From positions 671,501 through 735,500 of the forward strand of contig NZ_OLMF01000004.1 of the NCBI RefSeq assembly GCF_900290195.1: 64,000 bases of DNA, in the 5' to 3' direction. The notes beneath the pieces were generated by a model that saw only the letters and a program-made list of their open reading frames with translations, was not told where the DNA came from and did not search any database. The position numbers and the translations under genes were made by a program. Below, one piece after another: positions 25,357 through 35,449 of the stretch (its first letter is position 1; each line of letters opens with the position of its first letter). Origin of the DNA: Anaerococcus marasmi (GTDB lineage Bacteria; Bacillota; Clostridia; Tissierellales; Peptoniphilaceae).

Positions 25357-27759
25357 TTAGACAACTATATTTAAGATTTTACCAGGAACGTAAATTATTT
25401 TTCTAATTTCTTTTCCTTCGATATATGAGTTAATATTATTATCTTCTTGGGCGCTCTTTATTGCATCTTCCTTGCTTGCATCCTTATCCATGATGACCTT
25501 GCCCCTAACTTTACCGTTGATTTGTACTGGCATTTCGAATGAATCGAAGCTTAATTTGTCCTCATCATAGCTTGGCCATGAAGTTTGGTTAAGCTCTCCC
25601 TCATAAGCCATAATCTCCCACAATTCTTCAGTCATGTGTGGAGCTACTGGGTTTAGAAGGGTTATATATGTTTTAAAGTCCTTCTTGGTAATTTTACCTA
25701 GAGATTTCATCTCATTTAGGAGGGTCATAAGTTGGGCGATTGCAGTATTAAACTTGAGGTTTTCGTAATCTTCACTTACCTTCTTTATAGTTTGGTTGAT
25801 CACAACTTCAAGGTCTTTGCTGTACTTATCGCCTTCTACTACAAGATCTGTTAGGTTAAATACTCTTTCTAGATATTTTCTACAGCCTCTTACTCCCTCA
25901 TCTGACCAGATTGCCATTGATGAGAAATCTCCCATAAACATCTCATAGCATCTTAAGGTATCAGCCCCGTAATCTCTTATAATATCATCTGGGTTTATTA
26001 CATTTCCACGAGACTTGCTCATCTTTTGGTGGTCGCTTCCTAGGATCATTCCATGGCTAGTTCTTTTCTTGTAAGGTTCTTTTGTTGGAACTACTCCTAT
26101 ATCATAGAGGAATTTGTGCCAGAATCTTGAGTAAAGTAAGTGAAGAGTGGTATGCTCCATTCCACCATTGTACCAATCAACTGGAGAATAGTAGTCTAGG
26201 GCTTCTTTACTTGCAATGGCTTCCTTGTTAGCTGGATCCATATATCTTAGATAATACCAGCTTGATCCTGCCCATTGAGGCATGGTGTCTGTTTCTCTTT
26301 TGGCAGGTTTTCCACAGATTGGACAAGTAGTGTTTACAAACTCTTCTATCTCTGATAGTGGAGACTCTCCTGTAGCCGTAGGCTCATAGGAAGGAACGTC
26401 AGGAAGCTTTACTGGAAGCTCTTCTTCAGGAACTGGAACCCAACCGTGCTCTTCGCAGTAGATCATAGGTATTGGTTCACCCCAATATCTTTGACGAGAA
26501 AATACCCAGTCTCTTAGCTTAAAGTTGGTCTTTGCCTTACCAAGTCCCTTTTCTTCTACATATTCGATTGCTTTTTTCTTAGCATTACTTGCTGATAGGC
26601 CGTTTAGGAAGTCTGAATTGATTGCCTCTCCCTTATTGATATCAGTAGTAGGAAGCTCTTCTCCCGTATCATAAACCGGAATAATTGGCATATCAAACTT
26701 CTTAGCAAATTCAAAATCACGGCTGTCGTGAGCAGGAACTGCCATTATTGCTCCTGTACCATAGGTCATTAGGACATAATCTGATACCCAAATTGGAATT
26801 TCCTTATCGTTTAGTGGGTTGATTGCAGAGATTCCATCAATCATTACACCAGTCTTATCCTTATTAAGCTCACTTCTTTCGAAGTCAGATTTCTTTTTAG
26901 CTTCTTCTTGGTAGGCTTCTATTTCAGAGAAGTTTTTGATTCTTTCTTTGTATTTGTCGAGGATTGGATGCTCTGGGCTTACTACCATGTAGGATACACC
27001 AAAAATAGTGTCAGGTCTTGTTGTATATACTGTTAGCTTTTCGTCTAGGTCTTTTATCTTAAAATCTACATCACAACCATGGCTCCTACCTATCCAATTG
27101 ATTTGGCTGGCCTTAATTCTTTCTTCAAAGTCAACTTCTTCTAGATCATCTATCAATCTGTCTGCATATTCCGTTATTTTTAGCATCCATTGATTTTTCA
27201 TCTTGTGGACTACTTCTGTGCCGCATCTTTCACACTTACCATCTACTACTTCTTCGTTGGCAAGTCCTACTTGACAAGATGGACACCAGTTTACTGACAT
27301 TTCATTCTTGTAGGCTAGTCCACGCTTATACATTTGAATGAAGATCCATTGGCTCCACTTATAATAATCAGGATCAGTTGTATTTACTTCCCTATCCCAA
27401 TCAAAGGAAAATCCTATTGATTTCATTTGCTCTTTGAAGTGGGCAATGTTATCTTCTGTGACCTTAGCTGGGTGGATTTTGTTTTTGATAGCGTAGTTTT
27501 CTGTTGGAAGACCAAAAGCATCCCATCCCATTGGATACATTACATTTTCTCCCTCAAGTCTCCTCTTACGAGCTACGACATCAAGGGCGGTATATGGACG
27601 AGGGTGTCCTACGTGTAGGCCTTGTCCTGATGGGTAAGGAAACTCTACCAAAGGATAGAATTTCTTCTTATTATTATCTATCTCAGACTTAAAAGTCTTC
27701 TCATCATCCCATTTCTTTTGCCATTTTTTCTCTATGGCATTTGGATTATATTCAACCAT
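25357..27759 (-). CDS. leuS: Leucyl-tRNA synthetase
   Basis: This 800-residue class I synthetase charges tRNA-Leu. The HIGH motif is in [21 protein letters not shown] (about 38-58) and KMSKS in [19 protein letters not shown] zinc-ribbon-like cysteine set ([23 protein letters not shown]) and the CP1 editing domain with TTRPDTIFG and [18 protein letters not shown] are present. The C-terminal domain ends with [10 protein letters not shown]. Length is typical for bacteria. It lies 8 bases downstream of asnS in the same direction, and no T-box leader is seen in front of it, so it depends on the upstream transcript. Confidence 0.98.
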   Translation of the reverse strand: MVEYNPNAIEKKWQKKWDDEKTFKSEIDNNKKKFYPLVEFPYPSGQGLHVGHPRPYTALDVVARKRRLEGENVMYPMGWDAFGLPTENYAIKNKIHPAKVTEDNIAHFKEQMKSIGFSFDWDREVNTTDPDYYKWSQWIFIQMYKRGLAYKNEMSVNWCPSCQVGLANEEVVDGKCERCGTEVVHKMKNQWMLKITEYADRLIDDLEEVDFEERIKASQINWIGRSHGCDVDFKIKDLDEKLTVYTTRPDTIFGVSYMVVSPEHPILDKYKERIKNFSEIEAYQEEAKKKSDFERSELNKDKTGVMIDGISAINPLNDKEIPIWVSDYVLMTYGTGAIMAVPAHDSRDFEFAKKFDMPIIPVYDTGEELPTTDINKGEAINSDFLNGLSASNAKKKAIEYVEEKGLGKAKTNFKLRDWVFSRQRYWGEPIPMIYCEEHGWVPVPEEELPVKLPDVPSYEPTATGESPLSEIEEFVNTTCPICGKPAKRETDTMPQWAGSSWYYLRYMDPANKEAIASKEALDYYSPVDWYNGGMEHTTLHLLYSRFWHKFLYDIGVVPTKEPYKKRTSHGMILGSDHQKMSKSRGNVINPDDIIRDYGADTLRCYEMFMGDFSSMAIWSDEGVRGCRKYLERVFNLTDLVVEGDKYSKDLEVVINQTIKKVSEDYENLKFNTAIAQLMTLLNEMKSLGKITKKDFKTYITLLNPVAPHMTEELWEIMAYEGELNQTSWPSYDEDKLSFDSFEMPVQINGKVRGKVIMDKDASKEDAIKSAQEDNNINSYIEGKEIRKIIYVPGKILNIVV

Positions 27760-27767
27760 TACTCCCC

Positions 27768-29156
27768 CTAGTTCTTATCAGCGAAGGCACGTACATATCT
27801 TGGATAAGCTAGTACGTCTCTGATATTTTTCATTCCTGTAACATACATTACAGCTCTCTCAAATCCTAGTCCGAAGCCTGAGTGAACTACTGTACCGAAT
27901 CTTCTTAGATCTAGGTAGTTTTCGTACTCTTCTGGATTTAGGCCATTTTCTTCCATTGATTTGTATAATTCGTCGTATCTTTCTTCCCTTTGTGAACCAC
28001 CTATTAGCTCACCTACTCCAGGAACTAGCATATCGAAGGCTGCAACAGTCTTGCCATCGTCATTTCTTTTCATATAGAAGGCCTTGATGTTTTTTGGATA
28101 GTCTGTTACAAATACAGGTCCCCCTACGATTTTTTCAGAAAGATATCTCTCGTGTTCAGTTTGTAGGTCGATTCCCCATTCTACTGGGAATTCGAATTTC
28201 TCACCAGATTCTTGTAAAAGTTCGATTGCCTTTGTATAAGTTACTCTAGCAAATTCTGCATCTCTTAATTTCTCTAGTCTTTCAATTAGTCCCTTGTCAA
28301 TCCAGGTATTGAAGAAATTCATCTCATCTGGAGCGTTCTCTAGTAGGTAATTGATAGAATACTTGATCATATCTTCTGCCACATCCATGGCTAGATTATA
28401 ATCTGTAAAGGCCATTTCAGGCTCTAGCATCCAAAACTCTGCGGCATGTCTTGGAGTGTTTGACTCTTCTGCCCTAAAAGTTGGACCGAAGGTATAGACA
28501 TCTCCAAAGGCTAGGGCGTAATCTTCTGCCTCAAGCTGACCTGATACTGTTAGATAGCTCTTCTTGCTAAAGAAGTCCTTACTATAGTCGACACTTCCGT
28601 CTTCATTTCTAGGAGCGTCATCTGGGTCTATTGTTGTTATATTAAACATCTCTCCTGCTCCTTCTGCGTCAGAAGAAGTTACTATTGGAGGGTTCACATA
28701 TAGGAAGCCTCTTTCTTGGAAGAACTTGTGGAGAGAGTAAGCAAGGATTGATCTTACCCTGAAAACAGCCCTATAGGTGTTTGTTCTAGCCCTAAGATGA
28801 GGGATAGTTCTCATAAATTCTAGTGTTTGTCTTTGCTTTTGGATAGGGAATTTTTCAGAAGATTCTCCTAATACATTTACAACTTTCGCTTGGATTTCGT
28901 AAGGATTTTTGCTATTACCTGTTTTTACCAAAACTCCCTTAACTTCAAGTGATGTTGATAAGTATTGCTTGTCGAGTTCATCGTAATTTTCTATATCACT
29001 TCCTACAACTACTTGTAAGTTCTTGAAGGTTGTTCCATCATTTAGCTCGATAAAACCAACATTTTTACCAAATCTTTGGTTTCTCATCCAACCATATACA
29101 CAAACTTCCCTATCAACATATTTATCTACTTCATTTAATATATCTCTAATCTTCAT
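27768..29156 (-). CDS. asnS: Asparaginyl-tRNA synthetase
   Basis: This 462-residue class IIb synthetase has an N-terminal OB fold ([25 protein letters not shown]) and the class II motifs: [21 protein letters not shown] (motif 1 region), [28 protein letters not shown] (motif 2) and [27 protein letters not shown] (motif 3). The end of motif 3 and the inserted helices mark it as AsnRS rather than AspRS. It overlaps rarA by 11 bases, so the genes are coupled. Confidence 0.97.
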   Translation of the reverse strand: MKIRDILNEVDKYVDREVCVYGWMRNQRFGKNVGFIELNDGTTFKNLQVVVGSDIENYDELDKQYLSTSLEVKGVLVKTGNSKNPYEIQAKVVNVLGESSEKFPIQKQRQTLEFMRTIPHLRARTNTYRAVFRVRSILAYSLHKFFQERGFLYVNPPIVTSSDAEGAGEMFNITTIDPDDAPRNEDGSVDYSKDFFSKKSYLTVSGQLEAEDYALAFGDVYTFGPTFRAEESNTPRHAAEFWMLEPEMAFTDYNLAMDVAEDMIKYSINYLLENAPDEMNFFNTWIDKGLIERLEKLRDAEFARVTYTKAIELLQESGEKFEFPVEWGIDLQTEHERYLSEKIVGGPVFVTDYPKNIKAFYMKRNDDGKTVAAFDMLVPGVGELIGGSQREERYDELYKSMEENGLNPEEYENYLDLRRFGTVVHSGFGLGFERAVMYVTGMKNIRDVLAYPRYVRAFADKN

Positions 29157-30465
29157 TTATCCCTCTCTTTATTTTCTCAAGTCTTTCTATCATTTCTTTT
29201 TCATATCCAACTTTCTTCGCCTCATAGAATTTCTCTTCTATGAACTCATCTGGAAGATAGTCTTGCTCTACATAGCCTCCGTAAGCGTGAGGATAGAGGT
29301 ATTCGTCCTTTACCAAATTCTTTGATCCCTTGTAGTGGGTATCTTTAAGCTTATTTGGTACTTCTTTATCCTTATTATTCTTAACAAAATCAATCGCATT
29401 ATCTATTGCAAGGTATGTAGAATTACTCTTTGGTGCAGCCGCAAGATATGTGACCACTTGGCCAAGGATTATCCTAGCCTCTGGCATTCCTACCGTATCT
29501 ATAGCCTTAAAACAATTGACCGCCATAACCAGGGCATTTGGATCGGCATTAGATATGTCTTCTGATGCAAATATAATCATCCTTCTTGCTATAAACTTGA
29601 TATCTTCTCCTGATTCAAGCATCTTGGCAAGATAAAAGAGTGCTGCATCTATATCTGAACCTCTCATGGATTTGATAAAGGCACTGGTTGTGTCATAATG
29701 TCTATCTCCATTTTTGTCGTATACGGCAATTTTTTTCTGGGTAGAATTTTCAATAGTAGACTTTCCTATAACTATTCTACCATCAATCTCATCTTCTGAA
29801 AATATAGCAATCTCTAAAGCATTAAGTAAGGCCCTAGAATCTCCATTGGAGTATTTTATTAGAGTCTGTCTCGCTTCATCTTCTATTATAATATCCTTAG
29901 TCTTTAGGATCTCATCTTTCTTAAGAGCAGAATCGATCAAGCTTGATAGGTCTTCATCACTTAAGCTTTTTAGCTCGAAGACATACATCCTAGATATCAA
30001 GGCCTTATTTACCTCGAAGTAAGGATTTTCTGTAGTCGCTCCAATAAGAATAAGGGTTGAATCCTCTACGAAAGGTAAAAGATAATCCTGTTGGCTTTTG
30101 TTAAATCTGTGAATCTCGTCAATAAAAAGGATAGTTTTCTTATTCTCGAAAGATAAATTATCCTTGGCTATCTGTACTTTTTTCTTAAGGTCAGATATTC
30201 CACTTGCCACAGCAGAGATCTCTTCGAAGGCCATATTAGTCTTTTTGGAGATGATCTTAGCAAGGCTAGTCTTACCCACTCCAGGTGGCCCATAGAAAAT
30301 CATCGAATATATCCTATCCGCCTTGATCATCCTATTAATAATCTTTCCATCTCCTATAAGATGGTCTTGACCTAGGTAATCACTTAAGTCCTTGGGCCTT
30401 AACCTATCAGCTAGAGGAGCACTTTTTTCTAATTGATTAATCCTATTAAGTTCAAATAAATCCAT
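29146..30465 (-). CDS. rarA: Replication-associated recombination ATPase RarA
   Basis: This 439-residue AAA+ protein has Walker A (GPPGVGKTSLAK), Walker B (TILFIDEIHRFNKSQQD), sensor 1 (ILIGATTENPYFEVN) and the long C-terminal MgsA tetramerisation region with YPHAYGGYVEQDYLPDEF, which is diagnostic of RarA/MgsA/WRNIP1. It acts at stalled replication forks. AGGAGGAG precedes the ATG. A palindromic repeat lies just 20 bases upstream and separates the gene from nrdR, so its expression may depend on sequences in that repeat or on read-through. Confidence 0.97.
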   Translation of the reverse strand: MDLFELNRINQLEKSAPLADRLRPKDLSDYLGQDHLIGDGKIINRMIKADRIYSMIFYGPPGVGKTSLAKIISKKTNMAFEEISAVASGISDLKKKVQIAKDNLSFENKKTILFIDEIHRFNKSQQDYLLPFVEDSTLILIGATTENPYFEVNKALISRMYVFELKSLSDEDLSSLIDSALKKDEILKTKDIIIEDEARQTLIKYSNGDSRALLNALEIAIFSEDEIDGRIVIGKSTIENSTQKKIAVYDKNGDRHYDTTSAFIKSMRGSDIDAALFYLAKMLESGEDIKFIARRMIIFASEDISNADPNALVMAVNCFKAIDTVGMPEARIILGQVVTYLAAAPKSNSTYLAIDNAIDFVKNNKDKEVPNKLKDTHYKGSKNLVKDEYLYPHAYGGYVEQDYLPDEFIEEKFYEAKKVGYEKEMIERLEKIKRGINED

Positions 30466-30484
30466 TATCTCCTCCTAAAGAAAA

Positions 30485-30658
30485 GGAGCTGTTGCAAAAT
30501 TATGAATAACAATCGTTCCATCGTTAGAAGGTTCTCTTAGGAAATTTACCTCCTCTAGCCGGTAAGCTAATTATAGCCCGCCGGCTAATTGAGGCAAAAT
30601 TTCCGTGGAGGTTCTTCTAACGATAACGGAACGATTTATTCATTCTGCAACAGACCCC
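30485..30658. repeat. Palindromic miniature element, copy 1
   Basis: The 174-bp unit folds on itself almost completely. The ends read CTGTTGCA and TGCAACAG. The arms continue through GAATAA, AATCGTTCC/GGAAC, CGTTAGAAG and CCTC, and meet at a GCCGG-rich centre. A second copy lies at 50520-50670 in the opposite orientation. The end sequence RCTGTTGCA resembles IS6-family inverted repeats, so a non-autonomous derivative is possible, though no target duplication is seen. It covers the last five codons and stop of nrdR. Confidence 0.85.
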
Positions 30659-31107
30659 TTATCTTTTAAACTTTTTATTTCTTCATAAAAGGAATCAACA
30701 TCCTTAAATTCTCTATAAACCGATGCAAACCTCACGTAGGCAACTGGATCTAGCTCTTTTAGCTCAGCCATAACCAGCTCTCCTATATAGGTTGAACTTA
30801 TTTCTTTGTTTCCCGTATGATTTATTCTAGTTTCTACATTCCTAGCAACTTTTTCAATATCATCCATAGTCACCGGTCTTTTTTGGCAACTTTTTACAAT
30901 TCCTGCTATCAATTTCGTTGGGTCATAGGCTTCTCTTGTTTCGTCCTTTTTTATGACCATGATAGTAGAATCTTCATATCTTTCGTAAGTTGAAAACCTA
31001 CGATCACAATCTTCGCACAAGCGTCTTCGTCTTATAGCCCTATCGTCTTCTGTTGATCTTGAATCCAAAACCCTGGTATTGGTTGAATCGCAGTAGGGAC
31101 ATCTCAT
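30640..31107 (-). CDS. nrdR: Transcriptional repressor NrdR, C-terminus encoded by a repeat
   Basis: This 155-residue protein has the N-terminal zinc ribbon (MRCPYCDSTNTRVLDSR, then CEDCDRRFSTYERYE) and the ATP-cone domain (IMVIKKDETREAYDPTKLIAGIVKSCQKRPV). NrdR senses ATP/dATP and represses ribonucleotide reductase genes. Its last codons (GSVAE and the TGA stop) are read from the terminal repeat of the palindromic element at 30485-30658, so the native tail has been replaced. The conserved domains end well before, so function is probably kept. It starts 1 base after the ftsZ stop. Confidence 0.95.
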   Translation of the reverse strand: MRCPYCDSTNTRVLDSRSTEDDRAIRRRRLCEDCDRRFSTYERYEDSTIMVIKKDETREAYDPTKLIAGIVKSCQKRPVTMDDIEKVARNVETRINHTGNKEISSTYIGELVMAELKELDPVAYVRFASVYREFKDVDSFYEEIKSLKDKGSVAE

Positions 31108-31108
31108 C

Positions 31109-32197
31109 TTATTTTAGAAAATCTGGCAAGTCGAAGTCATCAAATGGGTTTGATGATTTTTTCTTAGCGCTTGGTCTTTGAGGAGCTTTAAGCTCTTCTC
31201 TATTTCTTGAAGCTTGTTGTACGCTTCTTCTTGCTGGTGTTGGATTATCAAAACCTGTTGCGATAACAGTAATCTTGATATCATCTCCCAGAGATTCATC
31301 ACTACCAACTCCGAATATGATATTAGCATCAGAGTCGATATTTTCTCTAATAAGCTCTGCTGCTTCATTAGCTTCCATTAGACCAACTTCAGCTGCAGTT
31401 ACGTTAAGTAATACTGCGTTTGCTCCTTCGATGCTTGTCTCAAGCAGTGGTGAGTTAACAGCAGCCTTAGCAGCTTCAACAGCCCTATTTTCACCATTAG
31501 CTCTACCGATACCCATGTGGGCAATTCCTTGATCAGACATGATTGACTCAACGTCAGCGAAGTCAAGGTTTATTACGTTAGGTACAGCGATTAGCTCTGA
31601 AATACCACTTACTGCATCCATAAGTACTTGATCTGCCATCTTGAAGGCATCTACCATTGATGTTCTCTTTTCTACGATTTGTAGGAGTCTATCATTTGGA
31701 ATTGTGATTAAGGTATCTACATTTTCCTTTAATCTTTCGATTCCACCTTCAGCTTGGTTTTGTCTTTTTCTACCTTCGAAAGTAAATGGCTTAGTTACAA
31801 CACCAACTGTCAAGATTTCCATCTCTTTAGCAACTTTCGCAACTACTGGAGCAGCACCTGTACCTGTTCCACCGCCCATTCCAGCAGTAATAAAGATCAT
31901 GTCTGCGCCTTTGATAGCTTCTGATATTTCGTTTTTAGACTCTTCTGCAGCCTTTTCTCCAACTTCAGGATTAGCTCCAGCTCCAAGGCCTCTTGTTAGT
32001 TTCTCACCAATTTGAAGTCTAATATCTGCGTTTGATTCTTGTAGTGTTTGAAGATCTGTGTTTAGTGCCAAAAATTCTACACCAGATAATCCGCTTTCTC
32101 TCATCCTGCTGATTGCGTTGTTTCCACCGCCACCAACTCCGATGACTTTAATCTTTGCTAAAGAGCTGTTGTCCATTTCCATGTTAATGTTTGCCAT
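31109..32197 (-). CDS. ftsZ: Cell division protein FtsZ
   Basis: This 362-residue tubulin homologue has the GTP-binding signature [18 protein letters not shown], the N-terminal [17 protein letters not shown] and the synergy-loop region [12 protein letters not shown] short linker and the C-terminal peptide ([13 protein letters not shown]), which binds FtsA or SepF partners, end it. An upstream in-frame ATG at 32209 is possible, but GGGGGAAAG directly before the ATG at 32197 favours the shorter form. It is the last division gene of the cluster; ftsA is absent, so another membrane tether (for example SepF, not in the window) is expected. Confidence 0.98.
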   Translation of the reverse strand: MANINMEMDNSSLAKIKVIGVGGGGNNAISRMRESGLSGVEFLALNTDLQTLQESNADIRLQIGEKLTRGLGAGANPEVGEKAAEESKNEISEAIKGADMIFITAGMGGGTGTGAAPVVAKVAKEMEILTVGVVTKPFTFEGRKRQNQAEGGIERLKENVDTLITIPNDRLLQIVEKRTSMVDAFKMADQVLMDAVSGISELIAVPNVINLDFADVESIMSDQGIAHMGIGRANGENRAVEAAKAAVNSPLLETSIEGANAVLLNVTAAEVGLMEANEAAELIRENIDSDANIIFGVGSDESLGDDIKITVIATGFDNPTPARRSVQQASRNREELKAPQRPSAKKKSSNPFDDFDLPDFLK

Positions 32198-32234
32198 ACT
32201 TTCCCCCATTTTATTCTAATAGATAAATCTTATA

Positions 32235-33044
32235 TTAAGAACCTTCGTTTATTTCAACTACTGGGTTTTTTCCATTACTTAAATCTATGGAAGAAACATC
32301 TAGGTCCTTACTTTCTACATCCTTTAGGATTGATTCTAGTAATCTAATCTTGTATGAACTTTCTTTCAAATCACCAAAATCAACTCTCATATCTTTTATT
32401 ATTATACCAATATGCCTATTGTTTTCAAAATTTAATTCATTAATCAAATCTACGAAGGAAGAAGAGTTTATTTCATTGATAAAATTTAATAAATCCTCAT
32501 CATCTGTAAATTCTTCTCTAATATCTTCCTTGTAGTCAGAAATCTTAATACTTATTAGAGAATTTTTGGTATTAGCTGGTATTTTTTCGCTATCCATCAC
32601 CTTTCCTTGATTGGATATATAGGTTATTTTTTCCTTATCTTCTATGAAAAATCTCGGATAGGTCTCTTTGACTTTGATATTGATTACCTTAGGAAAAACC
32701 TTCTTTATTTCAGCTTCTTCAATCGTGTCTTCTTCCATAAGTTTTTTTTCGTTCTTTTTTACATTGTAAGTCAATATATTTTTGCCGATTGGATTTTGTA
32801 CGCTTGAAATAATATCTGTATCCTTAAGCCTTTCATTTCCTGTAACATATACCTGTGAAATTTTCATGTAAGGGTGCCTTAGGGCATTTACTATGAATAT
32901 CGAAAGGAATAATATAATAAGAAAAATCACGAATCTTTTAGTAAAAGTCTTAGGCTTTTTCTTACTTACGACTCTCCTTGTCCTATTTTTATTGCTAGCT
33001 TCAGGCATCTGACTTTTCTTTCTAGCTTTTCTTTTATCTTTCAT
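32235..33044 (-). CDS. ftsQ: Cell division protein FtsQ/DivIB
   Basis: This 269-residue protein has a basic cytoplasmic N-terminus (about 1-38), one membrane segment (about 39-57) and an extracytoplasmic POTRA domain (ISQVYVTGNERLKDTDIISSV...GKNILTYNV) followed by the beta domain. It is a scaffold of the divisome between FtsL and the septal synthases. It overlaps murG by 11 bases. Position between murG and ftsZ is the standard one. Confidence 0.92.
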   Translation of the reverse strand: MKDKRKARKKSQMPEASNKNRTRRVVSKKKPKTFTKRFVIFLIILFLSIFIVNALRHPYMKISQVYVTGNERLKDTDIISSVQNPIGKNILTYNVKKNEKKLMEEDTIEEAEIKKVFPKVINIKVKETYPRFFIEDKEKITYISNQGKVMDSEKIPANTKNSLISIKISDYKEDIREEFTDDEDLLNFINEINSSSFVDLINELNFENNRHIGIIIKDMRVDFGDLKESSYKIRLLESILKDVESKDLDVSSIDLSNGKNPVVEINEGS

Positions 33045-34125
33045 CTTTGATCAACCCTTCAATTATATGAAAAATCTTATCTCCTGCCTCATCATCAGAA
33101 AGAGCCTTGGCGTTATCGCCCATTTTCTTAAGCTTATCCTTATCCCTAATTATTTCTTTAATTTTTCTATCTAAAACAGCTCCATCTAGGTCTTTTTCTA
33201 AAATCATTATAGATGCGCCGTTATCAACATAGGTTTGTGCATTAAACTGCTGGTGGTTTTCTGTAGTATAAGACTTAGGTATAAGTATTGAAGCTTTTCC
33301 TACAGCAGAGATTTCAGAAAGACTCATAGCTCCAGATGAAGCTATAACAAGATCACTTACTGCATAGAAAAGATCTATATTATCTATATAGGAAAATACC
33401 TTAAGATATTCGCTTTTCTCTACCTCTGCCATGAAATCATCGTAGTTTTTCTTTCCAGTTTGGTGGAGTAGATAGTAGGAACCGTCGAGATTTTTGGATA
33501 ATTCCTTAACTGCCTCGTTCATATAATAAGATCCATTTGACCCTCCAAAGGAAAATACAACTGGTCTGTCTTTCTTGATTCCTAAATCTTTAAGGTCTTT
33601 GTCAGTAAAGTCAGACTTAAAGCTAGTCCTTACAGGGTTACCTGTTACTAGGATCCTTTCCTTGTGCTTAAAGTGCTTTTCTGCTTCCTTGTAGGATATT
33701 AGGACCTTGTCTACCTTGTTTGATAAAAACTTTGATGCCATGCCTGGGTAGGAGTTTGACTCGTGGACTAAAGAGGGAATTCCCTTCTTACTTGCCTGAT
33801 ATAGGATAGGAGCACAAACATATCCTCCCGTTCCTATTACAAGGTCTGGCTTATATTCCTTTATTATTTTCTTAGCCTTCTTGAAACCTTCAAAGTTTCT
33901 AAGAAGGGATTTGAATAGTTTTTTGTTTATCCTTCTAGGAATCCCCATGCCAGGAAGGTCTATAAATTTATAGCCATATTTTTGGGCAACAGTCTCTTCT
34001 GGGCCATTTTTTATGCCGACATAGATTATTTCCACATCAGGAATTTCTTTTTGAAGTTTTTCTCCTATGGCTATGGCTGGATAAATATGTCCACCCGTTC
34101 CTCCGCCTGAAATTATTACTTTCAT
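33034..34125 (-). CDS. murG: MurG (lipid II synthase, GlcNAc transferase)
   Basis: This 363-residue glycosyltransferase starts with the glycine-rich loop VIISGGGTGGHIYPAIAIG. It contains the family stretches GTGGYVCAPILYQASKKGIPSLVHESNSYPGMASKFL, FSFGGSNGSYYMN and VIASSGAMSLSEISAVGKASILIPKSY for UDP-GlcNAc binding. It adds GlcNAc to lipid I on the inner membrane face. It sits 4 bases after murD and overlaps ftsQ. Length and motifs are normal. Confidence 0.97.
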   Translation of the reverse strand: MKVIISGGGTGGHIYPAIAIGEKLQKEIPDVEIIYVGIKNGPEETVAQKYGYKFIDLPGMGIPRRINKKLFKSLLRNFEGFKKAKKIIKEYKPDLVIGTGGYVCAPILYQASKKGIPSLVHESNSYPGMASKFLSNKVDKVLISYKEAEKHFKHKERILVTGNPVRTSFKSDFTDKDLKDLGIKKDRPVVFSFGGSNGSYYMNEAVKELSKNLDGSYYLLHQTGKKNYDDFMAEVEKSEYLKVFSYIDNIDLFYAVSDLVIASSGAMSLSEISAVGKASILIPKSYTTENHQQFNAQTYVDNGASIMILEKDLDGAVLDRKIKEIIRDKDKLKKMGDNAKALSDDEAGDKIFHIIEGLIKDER

Positions 34126-34129
34126 CTAA

Positions 34130-35449
34130 TCATCCTTTGTATTTCTCTATCTTTTCTTTAAAGTCCCTGCCTCTTTCTTCAAAATTCTTGTACATACCCC
34201 AAGAGGCACTTGCAGGTGATAAGAGGAAGATATCCCCTTCTTCTAAATTATCGAAGGAAATCTTTACTGCTTCTTCCATATCCTTGGCCTTCTTGTAATT
34301 TACTTTGTAGGCTTCGCAAAGACTCGCCAATTTATCTGTAGTTTGTCCAATGATAACCATAAGCTTACCATATTTTTTGAATTCTTTGACATAAGGACTG
34401 TAGTCGATATTTTTATCGTAGCCTCCTGCAATTATTACCATTGGCTTGTCGAAACTTTGAATAGCCTTGACTGAGCTATCTACATTAGTTCCCTTGGAGT
34501 CATTGTAGACCTTAACTCCCCTTATATCTGCCACAAACTCCAGCCTATGCTCTATTGATTTAAAGCTTTTAGAAGCTTTTATGATATCTTCTATAGAAAC
34601 CCCATATATAAAGCAAGCAAGAATAGCAGCCATCAAGTTTTCGTAATTGTGTCTGCCTATTATTGAAAGATCATCTACATCCATTAATTTAATATTTTTT
34701 CCTTGATCTTTAAAGAATATAGATGATCCTTTAAGATAGCATCCTCGATCAACTTCTTCTTTTGAAGAAAACTCATAGACTTTTGCCAAAAAGTCATCCT
34801 TATGGGCTTGTAATATAGGATCGTCGTGATTAATCACTAGAAAATCACCTGAGTCTTGTCTTATACTAATATTAAGTTTTGAATTAATATAATCATCAAA
34901 AGATCCATGCCAATCGATATGATCTTCAGTAATGTTTGTAATACAGGCTATATGAGGTTTGTAAGTAGATACATCGTGAAGTTGGAAGCTTGATAGCTCA
35001 CAAGAGAAAACCACACTTGGATTCTCGTACATTTGCCACAAGATTCCCTCACCAATATTTCCTACAGAAATAGCCTTTCTGCCAGATTCATTAAGTATAT
35101 GGCTAATCATAGATGTAGTCGATGTCTTGCCATTGGTCCCAGTTGTAGCTATGATTTTAGCTTCAGGAAAGAGTCTAAAGGATAGTTCAATATCAGATAT
35201 TATCTCGTATTTTTCCCCTAGTTTCTTTACCACTTCATCCCTTGGGGGAATACCTGGGCTTTTTATTACAAATTCAAAATCAAAATTACAAATTTCACTA
35301 TCAGAAATAGGGCTATAGTTATAGCCCTTAAGTTCCTTAACTTCTTTTTTATTTTTATCAAAGGTATAGACATCATAGCCCATCTTATCCAGGGTCTTTG
35401 CTGCTGATATACCTGTTAGTCCCAAACCGTATACTAAAACTTTCTTCAT
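34130..35449 (-). CDS. murD: MurD (UDP-N-acetylmuramoylalanine--D-glutamate ligase)
   Basis: This 439-residue Mur ligase has the ATP-binding loop ATTGTNGKTSTTSMI, the central NITEDHIDWHGSFDDYINSKLNI segment and the C-terminal domain with NDSKGTNVDSSVKAI and PASASWGMYKNFEERGRDF, which identify MurD. It adds D-Glu to the cell-wall precursor in the cytoplasm. The ATG at 35449 forms an ATGA overlap with the mraY stop, so it is preferred over a start 27 bases further upstream. Confidence 0.97.
   Translation of the reverse strand: MKKVLVYGLGLTGISAAKTLDKMGYDVYTFDKNKKEVKELKGYNYSPISDSEICNFDFEFVIKSPGIPPRDEVVKKLGEKYEIISDIELSFRLFPEAKIIATTGTNGKTSTTSMISHILNESGRKAISVGNIGEGILWQMYENPSVVFSCELSSFQLHDVSTYKPHIACITNITEDHIDWHGSFDDYINSKLNISIRQDSGDFLVINHDDPILQAHKDDFLAKVYEFSSKEEVDRGCYLKGSSIFFKDQGKNIKLMDVDDLSIIGRHNYENLMAAILACFIYGVSIEDIIKASKSFKSIEHRLEFVADIRGVKVYNDSKGTNVDSSVKAIQSFDKPMVIIAGGYDKNIDYSPYVKEFKKYGKLMVIIGQTTDKLASLCEAYKVNYKKAKDMEEAVKISFDNLEEGDIFLLSPASASWGMYKNFEERGRDFKEKIEKYKG

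Noticed and set aside
25357-29156. T-box leader for leuS or asnS
   Set aside because: Both genes start within a few bases of the upstream gene, leaving no room for a leader.
30485-30658. CRISPR array or riboswitch in the nrdR-rarA gap
   Set aside because: There are no regularly spaced direct repeats; the sequence is a single long hairpin with a homologous copy elsewhere.
31114-31368. Overlapping ORFs in other frames of ftsZ and other genes
   Set aside because: They lack ribosome binding sites and family similarity and lie wholly within well-supported genes.
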